Of a stretch of 39,341 nucleotides of DNA, positions 11,001 through 18,367 are shown piece after piece; within the stretch, counting starts at the first letter, position 1; each line of letters starts with the position of its first letter. Origin of the DNA: Vicinamibacteraceae bacterium (lineage in GTDB: Bacteria; Acidobacteriota; Vicinamibacteria; Marinacidobacterales; Marinacidobacteraceae); contig JAAXGQ010000026.1 of assembly GCA_012271265.1 (NCBI GenBank), positions 1 through 39,341 of the forward strand, written 5' to 3'. A model generated the notes under the pieces. That model made no database searches. It was not told the origin of the DNA and saw nothing but the letters and a program-made list of their open reading frames with translations. Made by a program: the position numbers and the translations under genes.

Positions 11001-11216
11001 ATCGACAACCAGCTGGTGACGCTCTACGGCTACATCGTGCAGGGGGACTACCAGCCGACGGCGGGCGCCTACGAGCGTTTCGATGACCTGAAGCCGGGAC
11101 TCGACGCGATCCACGCGGATCTCGAGGCCGCGATGACCGAGCACCTCACTCCCTTCAACGAGCGGGTGGCGAGCCTGGGCGTCCCGGCGGTCCTGGTCGC
11201 CACCGAGGAGAACTGA
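8049..11216 (+). CDS. Secreted VPS10/BNR-repeat beta-propeller protein
   Basis: A 1,055-residue exported protein. It opens with a Sec signal peptide (MTLRFRLLLP, hydrophobic core, likely cut after VVAAQ). Residues ~40-760 hold at least ten Asp-box repeats of the S-x-D-x-G-x-T-W type, such as RSDDAGKTW, RTKDGGQTW, RSRDGGDTW and ISRDRGETW. This forms the sortilin/VPS10-like or sialidase-like propeller common in secreted proteins annotated as glycosyl hydrolase. The C-terminal ~300 residues hold a beta-rich part and a helical region. No catalytic residues can be assigned, so glycosidase activity is unproven. GGAGGG six bases before ATG 8049 fixes the start. It is preceded by a 203-base gap and followed by a strong hairpin. 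Confidence 0.88.
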   Translation: MTLRFRLLLPLAAVLVPAVVAAQGSHRDYDEHFDEANVTVPPDYYEDMRFRSVGFTRGGRSTAATGVPGDPLTYYFGGTGGGVFKTTDAGLSWTNVSDGFFGVGSVGSVRVAPSDTNVIYVGTGSASTRGNISVGDGMYRSDDAGKTWEHVGLRHAGQIGALAIHPEDSDLVYAAALGYIFGPNDERGIYRTKDGGQTWERVLHISDRTGFVEIQMDPSNPRILYAGAWRAERKPWTMISGSEDGGIFRSRDGGDTWERVENGLPTGMIGKTAVAISAANPDRVWVLLEAEGERGGLYRSDDGGDSFTRINGDAALRQRPWYYIHLYADTHDENTVYVLNVAFHKSIDGGRTFPERIRVPHGDNHDLWINPDNPRNMINANDGGANVSFDGGKSWTDQMGQETSEMYRVYVDDQWPYRIYGSQQDNSTISVSSRGGFSVVPDWYQVGGCESGHIAVDPRDPDIIYAGCYGGAITRVNRKTGEFRQILHYPQLQLGQAARDLNYRFQWNAPIRLSPHDPDILYHASQVVHMSRDQGQSWQVISPDLTTNNPEHQDYAGGPITRDSTGVEVYNTLFSFEESPHTPAELWAGSDDGRVHISRDRGETWTEITPEAMPAGGTVNVIEMSSHDPARVFLAVYRYRENDFRPYIFRTNDAGESWDLLTDGTNGIPPTHFTRAIREDHDRKGLLYAGTEFGLYISFDDGAHWQRFQNNLPVSPITDMQVHRKDLVISTQGRSFWVLDDLSPLHQITDETMAADSVLYAPRTAWRGGFVGGADIHYHLREQPESAITLEILDSEGNSLRKVTGQPGPAAPTGPVSPFAAFFGGGPGARLPAAAGLNSFRWNLREEAIQRPAGVVHWGGTPGLSVVPGTYEIRLTVGEEVHSQPLEVALHPNLSSTADELAEQRELGDTVAGEIRKLFAALNRLRDVKTQAGDIVGRLSKAGRADEELATLGKTLTDRLTGIEETITQTNSRSSQDPINFPPQIDNQLVTLYGYIVQGDYQPTAGAYERFDDLKPGLDAIHADLEAAMTEHLTPFNERVASLGVPAVLVATEEN

Positions 11217-11270
11217 CGGCGCGGCGCCGTTCGGGACAAACGGCGGGCGCGGCCGGGGGCCGCCCGTCTT

Positions 11271-11310
11271 CAGAGCGCCATCGCGCCGAAGCGCGCGCGA
11301 TGGCGCTCTG
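11271..11310. terminator. 16-bp perfect hairpin, probable terminator
   Basis: CAGAGCGCCATCGCGC (11271-11286) is perfectly repeated in inverted orientation at 11295-11310, with an 8-base loop. It lies 55 bases after the stop of the BNR-repeat gene and 60 bases before the next start. No T-run follows, so it may be a GC-type terminator, an mRNA-stabilising end or a palindromic element at an insertion boundary. Confidence 0.6.
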
Positions 11311-11369
11311 CCCCGCCCGCCTTGGGGGCGGCGGGGGAGACGGAGCACGATGACCCGAGGAGTTGGAGA

Positions 11370-12521
11370 ATGGACGACTTGATCGCTGCCATCGTGGATG
11401 TCCGCGACAAGCTCCGCCGGGGCGTGTTCTCCAACGAAGATCAGGTTTCCAAGGGAGTCGTCATGCGGCTTCTTCAGCAACTCGGCTGGGATGTCTACGA
11501 CCCGACTCAGGTGAGTTCCGAGTTCCGGATTGGCAACAGGAAGGTGGACTACGCACTGAGGCACGGGCCTTTCGGCTCCGCCGTTCTGATCGAGGTCAAG
11601 AACGTGGGCAAGGCAACCCCGGCGGGCGAAGATCAGCTCTTCGACTACTGCTTTCGGGAGGGTGTCCCGCTAGCAGTGCTGGCCGATGGCCGAGTCTGGA
11701 ACTTCTACTGGCCCGCCGGCAGGGGGAGCTACGAGCAGCGGCGCTTCGCCGTCGTGGACCTTGTTGAACAGAAACCGCCTGCCTCTGCGTCCAGGTTGCG
11801 CCGCTATCTTGCTTTTGACGTTGTTGCGTCGGGTCATTTCGAAGAGAACGCGCGTAGCGATTACACAGCAAACCAGAACCAGATCCTCGCCAGGCAGCAG
11901 TTTCCGCTCGCCGTTGAGGCCGTGATCGCGAAGGCCGATCCCCGCGTCGTGGCTGTGTTCTGCGACGAGGTCGAAAGGCGCTGCGGGATCCGTCCTGATG
12001 AGGGGGATGTCCGGAACTACCTGGGGACATCGTTCAACAGGACAGTCGTCAGCGAGGGAATGCCCGGTCGCCCAACCAGCGCACCCGAACCCTCGCCGGT
12101 CGCGACAAAACGTACGCGCCGTGTCCAGGGACCGCAGCCCTCCAGGGCGGCTAGGGGGCCGGCTCAGGCCACGCCAGCGCCCGGTTTCACGCTCTTCGGA
12201 TCGAGCGTGTCCTGTCGCAATGATGCGGCAGTCCTCGTGGGTCTCGTAAGGGCTCTTGGCGAGCGCGATTCCGGACTCTACGAACGCCTTGCTCCACGTC
12301 TGGCCGGCCGTACGCGCCGTTTTCTGTCGCAGGACAGGAATGAGATCTATCCGGCGGGAAGTTCCGAAGGTGTCTTGCGCTCGGTGGCGAAGCTTCCGGG
12401 TGGATGGTGGCTCGGCACGAATTCGTCAACACACGTAAAGAACGAACAGCTCAAGACGGTTCGGCATGTCGCCGGCCTTTCGCCAAACGAGGTGAGTGGG
12501 CAGCTGAGGGGCAGGACGTGA
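11370..12521 (+). CDS. Orphan HsdR_N-like PD-(D/E)XK protein
   Basis: A 383-residue soluble protein whose first ~180 residues resemble the HsdR N-terminal nuclease fold. A candidate PD-(D/E)XK active site is Asp60, then Glu75 and Lys77 in IEVKN, with Glu23 in an upstream helix and LAVLADGRVWNFYW after it. There is no helicase domain and no specificity or methylase gene beside it. After a Pro/Arg-rich linker (~225-280), the C-terminal domain ends with a pattern (GGWWLGTNSSTHV) recalling tails of other stand-alone HsdR_N proteins. AGGAG seven bases upstream sets ATG 11370. Codon choice looks less GC-biased than in its neighbours, suggesting acquisition. Its stop overlaps the next start (GTGA). 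A role in defence or repair is inference. Confidence 0.75.
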   Translation: MDDLIAAIVDVRDKLRRGVFSNEDQVSKGVVMRLLQQLGWDVYDPTQVSSEFRIGNRKVDYALRHGPFGSAVLIEVKNVGKATPAGEDQLFDYCFREGVPLAVLADGRVWNFYWPAGRGSYEQRRFAVVDLVEQKPPASASRLRRYLAFDVVASGHFEENARSDYTANQNQILARQQFPLAVEAVIAKADPRVVAVFCDEVERRCGIRPDEGDVRNYLGTSFNRTVVSEGMPGRPTSAPEPSPVATKRTRRVQGPQPSRAARGPAQATPAPGFTLFGSSVSCRNDAAVLVGLVRALGERDSGLYERLAPRLAGRTRRFLSQDRNEIYPAGSSEGVLRSVAKLPGGWWLGTNSSTHVKNEQLKTVRHVAGLSPNEVSGQLRGRT

Positions 12522-13618
12522 AGATTGCGTCGAACGGTCGGCCCGCCGGCTCGCGGCGGCGCGGCCCGACACAAACCAGGCTTGCTCATCCAATCACCCG
12601 GCGGGCCGCGCTCTCGCTCATCGGGGGTGCTGCTGCCGTTCCCATCGCCGCAGGGGCTGAAACTATCCCCCAACAACAGGACCTGATCCGGCCGCCCCGC
12701 ATCGAGCCTGGCGATGTCTTCGGTCTCGTGAGCCCGGCCACGGCGGCCTTCGAGACCGACCCGATCGAGATCTTCGAGGAAGCCTTCCGGGCTGTGGGGC
12801 TCGTGCCCCGGCTCGGCCCGAACTTCTATCTGCGGCGCGGCTACTTCGCCGGGGACGACGCGGCGCGCGCCTCGGACATCATGGGCTTCTTCGCCGACCC
12901 GGAGGTCAGGGGCATCTTCGCCCGAGGCGGCTGGGGAGCAGCGCGGGTGCTGCCCCACCTCGATTACGACCTGATCCAGGCCAACCCGAAGGTGTTGCTC
13001 GGCTACAGCGACGCCACCGCCCTGATCCTCGGCGTCCATGCCCGGACCGGCCTCGTCACGATGCACGGCCCCGGACCGGGGAACCGGTTTTCCACCGACC
13101 ACTTCCGGCGCGCGCTGATGGATGGCGAGGCTGGTCTGCTGGAAAACATGGACGCCGATCCGGGCGACTCCATCGTGCCCCGCGACCACCGGTTCTCGAC
13201 GATCACCGAAGGGCGCGCGACCGGACCGCTGCTTGGCGGCAATCTGACCGTGCTGAGCGCGATTGTCGGCTCCGACTACCTGCCGGACTTCCGGGGCGCC
13301 ATCCTCTTCCTCGAGGACGTGGACGAGGCGGTGTATCGGGTGGACCGGATGATGACCACCCTGAAGCTCGCGGGAATCCTCGACAGCATCGCGGGTTTCG
13401 TCTTCGGGCGGTGCACCGGTTGCGATCCCTCCTCCGGGTTCGGCTCACTCACCCTGGAACAGGTGCTCGAAGACCACATCGCACCGCTCGGCATCCCGGC
13501 CTTCCGGGGGAGCATGATCGGACACATTCCCGAGCAGTTCACCCTGCCGATCGGCGGCCGGGCCGAGCTGGACGCCGCCCGGGGGACCCTCCGCCTGCTC
13601 GAACCCGCTGTCCGCTGA
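12518..13618 (+). CDS. S66 family LD-carboxypeptidase (LdcA/MccF-like), probable Tat substrate
   Basis: Members of peptidase family S66 cleave the L,D bond of murein tetrapeptides (LdcA) or detoxify microcin C (MccF). The proposed triad is visible: nucleophile Ser164 in LLGYSDATAL, Glu266 in LFLEDVDE, and His336 in GHIPEQFTLPIG. GGWGAARVLPHLDYD is also typical. The N-terminus carries twin arginines before a hydrophobic stretch (ITRRAALSLIGGAAA), like a Tat signal, so it probably acts in the periplasm. GTG 12518 overlaps the upstream stop as GTGA and is preceded by GAGGGG at six bases. Which of the two known activities it has cannot be told from sequence. Confidence 0.88.
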   Translation: MKIASNGRPAGSRRRGPTQTRLAHPITRRAALSLIGGAAAVPIAAGAETIPQQQDLIRPPRIEPGDVFGLVSPATAAFETDPIEIFEEAFRAVGLVPRLGPNFYLRRGYFAGDDAARASDIMGFFADPEVRGIFARGGWGAARVLPHLDYDLIQANPKVLLGYSDATALILGVHARTGLVTMHGPGPGNRFSTDHFRRALMDGEAGLLENMDADPGDSIVPRDHRFSTITEGRATGPLLGGNLTVLSAIVGSDYLPDFRGAILFLEDVDEAVYRVDRMMTTLKLAGILDSIAGFVFGRCTGCDPSSGFGSLTLEQVLEDHIAPLGIPAFRGSMIGHIPEQFTLPIGGRAELDAARGTLRLLEPAVR

Positions 13619-13643
13619 GCGGAGAACGATCGGCGCCCCGCGG

Positions 13644-13649
13644 TACGCT
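13644..13649 (+). promoter_or_regulatory. Putative -10 box for the HExxH lipoprotein gene
   Basis: TACGCT fits TAnnnT and ends seven bases before ATG 13657, which has no ribosome-binding site. A leaderless transcript would fit. No -35 is recognisable. Confidence 0.35.
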
Positions 13650-13656
13650 CGCGGCC

Positions 13657-14772
13657 ATGAAGCGTCTGCTCCTCTGCCTGCCGTTCTGCGGCGTGTTGGC
13701 TTCCTGCGGAGGGGGGGTGTCGCCGAGCACTCCGCCGCCGTCGGCGCCGCGGCCGCCCCGTCAGCTCGAGGGCATCGAACTCATCGCGCCGCGCACCGAC
13801 ATCCGCGTGGGGCAGCAGGTCGGGCCGATGGTCGCCTACGGAAGCTACGACGATGGCACCTCGGGGACCGTTGCTGCCGAATGGACTTCGTCGGATCCCG
13901 AGGTGCTGGTCATCGATGCGGAGGGTTTCGTCGAGGGCGTGGGGGCCGGGACGGCGACATTGACCGCCACCTTCGAGGGTTTCTCGGCAGAGATCGAGTT
14001 CTCCGTGGAGGATCCCAATCCCCGCAGCACCAGCGATCGTCCCGACGACATCAGCGGGCCTCAGGTGCACTTCGTTTATGCGGTGCCGAGCGACTGGGAG
14101 GACCGGAACCGCGACCGCTTCGGGGAAGTCGAGCGGTCTGTCCTGGCGATCCAGCACTGGCTGGCGGAAGAGATCGGACAGACCCTCCGCGTGGACACCT
14201 ACCAGGGCCGCCCGGATGTCTCCTTCCTGCGCCTCCCGTTCACGCACCAGGAGGGTGACGGCACCGCCGGCGGCACCGTCCACGACATCCTCGCCGCGTC
14301 GTCCCGGCTGGACGTCACCGGCGACAAGATCCTCGGCGTGTACTACGAGGGGTCGGTCGCGGGAGTCTGCGGGAGCGCTCCGCTCTTCGGCGCCGGCGGG
14401 GCCGTCTACGTCGGGAGGTGCAGCGACGCGGAGCTGGGCATCGACGAGCACACGGTCTCCACCTACGAGGCGGTGATGGTCCACGAGCTGTTCCACGTGT
14501 TCGGCGCGGTGGCGAGCTGTGCGCCCAATTACATCGAGGGGGCCCATGTCGGGGACGAGCCGAGGGACCTCATGTACTCGGGGGTGGAACGTGGCGCCCG
14601 TGACGAGGACACCGTCATCGATGCCGGCCGTGACGACTACTACGGCCACGGACGTCCGGATTGCGTGGACGGCAGCCGGAGCCGGTTCCTGCAGCCGGCG
14701 GTCGCGTTTTCCCCGGTGGACGTGGTGATGCCGGCCGGAGACTGGCCGCTCCGCTGTGCGGCGGAGTACTAG
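13657..14772 (+). CDS. Lipoprotein with Big2-like domain and HExxH metallopeptidase site
   Basis: A 371-residue surface lipoprotein. The signal peptide ends in the lipobox LASC with Cys17, followed by GGG and a Pro/Ser linker. Residues ~38-118 look like a Big2 immunoglobulin-like domain (VAAEWTSSDPEVLVID, then GVGAGTATLTATFEG). The C-terminal part has a zinc site, His276-Glu277-x-x-His280, in MVHELFHVFG. His297 is a possible third ligand, and DLMY (304-307) resembles a metzincin Met-turn. The spacing does not match textbook HExxHxxGxxH, so the peptidase clan is open and the substrate unknown. It has its own likely promoter and is followed by a hairpin, so it looks monocistronic. Confidence 0.75.
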   Translation: MKRLLLCLPFCGVLASCGGGVSPSTPPPSAPRPPRQLEGIELIAPRTDIRVGQQVGPMVAYGSYDDGTSGTVAAEWTSSDPEVLVIDAEGFVEGVGAGTATLTATFEGFSAEIEFSVEDPNPRSTSDRPDDISGPQVHFVYAVPSDWEDRNRDRFGEVERSVLAIQHWLAEEIGQTLRVDTYQGRPDVSFLRLPFTHQEGDGTAGGTVHDILAASSRLDVTGDKILGVYYEGSVAGVCGSAPLFGAGGAVYVGRCSDAELGIDEHTVSTYEAVMVHELFHVFGAVASCAPNYIEGAHVGDEPRDLMYSGVERGARDEDTVIDAGRDDYYGHGRPDCVDGSRSRFLQPAVAFSPVDVVMPAGDWPLRCAAEY

Positions 14773-14789
14773 GACCAAGGGCGGAAGCA

Positions 14790-14806
14790 GGGGGCCGAGC
14801 GCCCCC
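14790..14806 (+). terminator. Short GC hairpin after the lipoprotein gene
   Basis: GGGGGC (14790-14795) pairs with GCCCCC (14801-14806) across a 5-base loop, starting 18 bases after the stop codon. There is no U-run; position is the main support. Confidence 0.4.
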
Positions 14807-14827
14807 GCGGGCGCCCCGCCGCCGGTG

Positions 14828-14857
14828 TTGCCGGGGTCTGGCCGGCTGTGTTAGCGT
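14828..14857 (+). promoter_or_regulatory. Candidate sigma70-type promoter for the phoH cluster
   Basis: TTGCCG (14828-14833) and TAGCGT (14852-14857) are separated by 18 bases. It is the best promoter-like pair upstream of phoH and would drive phoH-pgpH-ybeY-corC-era with a leader of about 250 nt. Confidence 0.4.
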
Positions 14858-15110
14858 CACTCCGTTCCATGAAGCGCCGCGCGGACGCCTCTCTTCGCCG
14901 GCGATTCCGACCGCCTCCGTGCTGAGCCGCTTCCGGGGCCCATCCTCCGCGTCCCGTCTGGCGGCGCGTGGCGCTGCGGCCCGGCGTTCCCCGGTTGGCC
15001 AACGGGGTACGTCTGCCCCCGTCTCCGGCGCGGCGCCAGGACCCGGTTATCCCGTACGGGGCTCCTCAAGGGCGAACCAGGCTGCTAACGGTGTGAGCGC
15101 CGGTCCGGCC

Positions 15111-16088
15111 ATGAGGCGAATCGAGATTCCCGGGCCTGGGGGGCTCTCCTTCTTCGGAATCCGCGACCGGAACCTGCGGGCGCTGGAGGCGAACCTGGGC
15201 CTTACCCTGGCCAGTCGGGGCGATGTGCTGCTCGTCGCCGGCCCGGCCGCGAAGGTGGACCTCCTGGCCAGGGCCTTCGGTCAATTGGCCGGCCTTCGCG
15301 ACGAGGTCGGCAACCGCTACCGGATGGCGGATGTCCATGCGGCCATCCGCATTCTCGAGCAGGATCCTTCGGCCTCGCTCCGCGAGTACTTCGTCGAAGC
15401 GATCCTGTCGCCCCGCCCGGGGAAGATCGTTCGTCCGCGCAGCTTCGGCCAGCTGGAGTACATCCGTCAGCTGCGCGCCAAGGACCTGGTGCTGGCGATC
15501 GGGCCGGCGGGAACGGGGAAGACCTGGCTGGCCATGGCGATGGCGGTGGAAGCGCTGCGCAACCACCAGGTTCGCCGCATCGTCCTGACCCGGCCGGCCG
15601 TCGAAGCCGGTGAGAAGCTCGGGTTCCTGCCGGGAGACCTCATCGACAAGGTGGACCCGTACCTGCGTCCGCTCTACGATGCTCTCCACGACATGATGGA
15701 TGCGGAAAAGGCGCAGCGGCTCCGCGAACGCGGCGTCATCGAGATCGCCCCGATCGCCTTCATGCGTGGGCGCACCCTGAACCGGGCCTTCATCATCCTG
15801 GACGAGGCCCAGAACACGACCTCGGAGCAGATGAAGATGTTCCTCACCCGGATGGGGAACGGCACCCGGGCGGTGGTCACCGGCGACATCACCCAGAACG
15901 ACCTCCCGCGCGGCCAGGTGAGCGGGCTCGTCGAATGTCTCGACGTGATCGGGCACCTCGGCGGCGTCGGCCTGGTTCGGCTCGACGACAGCGATGTGGT
16001 CCGTCACCGGCTGGTGCAGGACATCGTGCGCGCGTATGCCGTGAGCGAGCGGGCGCGGCGGCAGAAGCGCCGCCGCGCGGACGCCTGA
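15111..16088 (+). CDS. phoH: PhoH-like P-loop NTPase
   Basis: A 325-residue cytoplasmic ATPase of the PhoH/YbeZ family, associated with RNA metabolism and usually paired with the endoribonuclease YbeY. Walker A is GPAGTGKT at residues 131-138, and Walker B is IILDEAQN with Asp231. The following TRMGNGTRAVVTGDITQNDLP block is family-typical. ATG 15111 is chosen; an in-frame GTG at 15093 would add six residues. It heads the conserved order phoH-pgpH-ybeY-corC-era, which supports a role in ribosome maturation. Confidence 0.95.
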   Translation: MRRIEIPGPGGLSFFGIRDRNLRALEANLGLTLASRGDVLLVAGPAAKVDLLARAFGQLAGLRDEVGNRYRMADVHAAIRILEQDPSASLREYFVEAILSPRPGKIVRPRSFGQLEYIRQLRAKDLVLAIGPAGTGKTWLAMAMAVEALRNHQVRRIVLTRPAVEAGEKLGFLPGDLIDKVDPYLRPLYDALHDMMDAEKAQRLRERGVIEIAPIAFMRGRTLNRAFIILDEAQNTTSEQMKMFLTRMGNGTRAVVTGDITQNDLPRGQVSGLVECLDVIGHLGGVGLVRLDDSDVVRHRLVQDIVRAYAVSERARRQKRRRADA

Positions 16089-16102
16089 CCGGGCGGTTTC
16101 GC

Positions 16103-18367
16103 GTGGCTCGGGGAACGGGGAAGGCCCGCCGGAAACGGCGGGGGTTGCGGCGCCGTCTCCGCGACCTGTTCCTGAGTGTTCGGGACTGGCTGTTTGAACG
16201 GACCTGGCTGGTGTACTCCGGCCTGGTGGTGGGACTGGGACTCCTCGTCTGGCCGGGTTTCGGCCTCCGTTCCCCGCTCTACGAAGTCGGGCAGATTGCT
16301 CCCCGAACCGTGCGGGCGTCGGTGGACTTCACCTATGAGGACGAAGCCACGACCCAGGAGCGCCGGCGCCAGGCGGTCGAGCTGGTGCCGGACGTCTACG
16401 AGTTCGACGTCCAGGCCCGGGAAGCCGTCCGCCAGCGCATCGCCCAGGCGTTCCGCTTCGGCCGGGCGGCGCTCGCCGCCGACATCATCGACGAACCGGA
16501 TGTTCCGCTGACGCTGGGCGACCACCTGGGGATCGCGATCAGCGAGCGGCAGGTCCAGCTGCTGGTCGATGTCGGGTTCAGCGAAGAGATCGAGCAGAGT
16601 CTGGCCGACACCGTGGCCAGCGTCCTGGCGCGCGACATCCTTGCGGAAAAGGGGGCGCTGGTGGCGCTGGGCCGTCCCATCCAGCGTCGTGATCCGGCGA
16701 TGGACGCGTCGGAAGAGGTGGAGTACCCGAACGTCCTCTCCCCCGAGGAAGCGGCCAGCGCGGTCGAGCTGCAGATCCTTGCCCTTTCCGACCTCGACGG
16801 CGCCCGTCGGCGCACTCTCGCTGAGCTTGGCGCCGCACTGATTCACCCGACCCTCGCGCTCGACGAAGTCGAGACAACCCGGCTTCGGGCCGAGGCGGAG
16901 CAATCCGTGGATCCGGTCGTCATCCAGGTCCGGCGGGGACGCACGATCGTGCGGGCCGGGGACGAGGTGACCGAGCTGGCGCGCCGCCAGATGGAGATGA
17001 TGCGCTCCCCCACGCCCGGCGCCTCGTGGACGGCGGGGCTTGGCGCCATGCTCTTCGGCCTCGCCGTGGTGGGCCTGCTCGGGGTCCTGCTGCAGCCGGC
17101 CCGGAAAGGACGGCGCTGGCGGATTCACCTGTTTGTGATGAGCGGCGTGATCATCGGTTTCCATCTCGCCCTGACGCGTCTTCTGGGATTCCTCGGCCGG
17201 GCGGTGGCTGCTCAACTCCCCACCGAGCCCTTCTCCGATCCGGGGGTCTACCTCTGGGTGGTTCCGTTCGCGGCAGCCCCCTTGCTGGTGGTGATCCTGG
17301 AGAACCAGGCCTCCGCCGTGGTGACGCACGCCATCCTCTCGGCGGCGCTCGCGATCATGACCGGCAACGTGACCCTCGGCCTGTTTGCGCTTCTCACCGG
17401 ACTGGGCGCCATCGCCCTCTACCAGCGTTCCGGACGCCGGGAGCTGGTCCGGGTCGGTGCAATGGTGGGGCTCGGCGCGGCGGGCATCGTGCTCTCGATG
17501 GGCCTGATTCGCGGCACGTATGAAGGCGCCTCGAGGCTGGCGCTCGAGGGGACGAACGCCTTCCTCGGCGGCCTGCTCGCGGCCCCGCTGGTCATTCTGC
17601 TGCTGCCGATCTTCGAGACGGTGTTCGGTCGGTCCAGCCACTTTCTGCTGCTCGACCTCTCACGCCGCGACACACCGATCCTGCGGCGGCTTGCGCTCAC
17701 TGCCTCGGGCACCTACCAGCACAGCGTCCTCGTCGGCCTCCTCGGTGAATCCGCGGCCAAGGCGATCGGCGCGAATCCGACTCTGTGCGTCACCGGCGCC
17801 CTCTACCACGACATCGGCAAGATGGAGCAATCCGGCTACTTCGTGGAGAACATGCGCGGCAGGGGGTCACCTCACGACGGCCTGCCGCCCGAGACAAGCG
17901 CCGCGATCATCCGGCGGCATGTCAGTGACGGGATCGAGACCGCGGAGCGGCTCGGCCTTCCCCGGGACGTCCTCGACATGATCCCGCAGCACCACGGGAC
18001 GCGCATCATGACGGTGTTCTACGAGAAGGCCAGGACCCGCGCCGCTGCGACGGGAAAGTCGGTCGACGAGCGTCTCTTCCGTTACGCCGGACCGCTCCCG
18101 CAGACGCGGGAAGCGGCGATCATCATGATGGCCGACAGCATCGAGGCCGCGGCCCGGACGCTCAGGGACGCGACCCCCGCCGAATTGCAGGGTCTGATCG
18201 ACAAGATCATGAAAGCCATCACCGACGATGGCCAACTCGCGGAATGTGACCTGACTCTGGCCGACATGGACCGGATCCGGAGCAGCTTTCTGGAGACCCT
18301 GACCGCGATCCAGCACCAACGGGTTCCCTATCCCGGCTTCAACTTCCGCCGCTCCGCGAGTGCCTGA
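16103..18367 (+). CDS. pgpH: HD-7TM membrane phosphohydrolase, PgpH/YqfF family
   Basis: A 754-residue membrane protein. A short basic N-terminus precedes a first membrane helix (~36-55). A long extracytoplasmic 7TMR-HDED domain covers ~60-310, seven membrane helices span ~320-520, and a cytoplasmic HD domain covers ~525-730. The HD metal site is His569-Asp570 in LYHDIGK, with TYQHSVL before it and IPQHHGT plus MMADSIEAAART after it. Known PgpH proteins hydrolyse cyclic-di-AMP to pApA. No diadenylate cyclase is in the window, so the substrate here is inferred. GTG 16103 lies 14 bases after the phoH stop and has only a weak ribosome-binding site. Confidence 0.92.
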   Translation: MARGTGKARRKRRGLRRRLRDLFLSVRDWLFERTWLVYSGLVVGLGLLVWPGFGLRSPLYEVGQIAPRTVRASVDFTYEDEATTQERRRQAVELVPDVYEFDVQAREAVRQRIAQAFRFGRAALAADIIDEPDVPLTLGDHLGIAISERQVQLLVDVGFSEEIEQSLADTVASVLARDILAEKGALVALGRPIQRRDPAMDASEEVEYPNVLSPEEAASAVELQILALSDLDGARRRTLAELGAALIHPTLALDEVETTRLRAEAEQSVDPVVIQVRRGRTIVRAGDEVTELARRQMEMMRSPTPGASWTAGLGAMLFGLAVVGLLGVLLQPARKGRRWRIHLFVMSGVIIGFHLALTRLLGFLGRAVAAQLPTEPFSDPGVYLWVVPFAAAPLLVVILENQASAVVTHAILSAALAIMTGNVTLGLFALLTGLGAIALYQRSGRRELVRVGAMVGLGAAGIVLSMGLIRGTYEGASRLALEGTNAFLGGLLAAPLVILLLPIFETVFGRSSHFLLLDLSRRDTPILRRLALTASGTYQHSVLVGLLGESAAKAIGANPTLCVTGALYHDIGKMEQSGYFVENMRGRGSPHDGLPPETSAAIIRRHVSDGIETAERLGLPRDVLDMIPQHHGTRIMTVFYEKARTRAAATGKSVDERLFRYAGPLPQTREAAIIMMADSIEAAARTLRDATPAELQGLIDKIMKAITDDGQLAECDLTLADMDRIRSSFLETLTAIQHQRVPYPGFNFRRSASA

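Larger units (their letters stand above)
14773..15110. other. 338-base intergenic region before phoH
   Basis: It holds the hairpin at 14790-14806, a candidate promoter at 14828-14857, and then ~250 bases of possible 5' leader before phoH. An 18-codon ORF (14869-14925, starting MKRRADASLRRR and ending PPPC) lies just after the promoter. It is Arg-rich and has no clear ribosome-binding site. The rest shows no gene or recognisable RNA family. Confidence 0.5.

Noticed and set aside
11370-13618. Complete type I restriction-modification locus
   Set aside because: Only an HsdR_N-like protein without a helicase is present; there is no HsdM or HsdS nearby.
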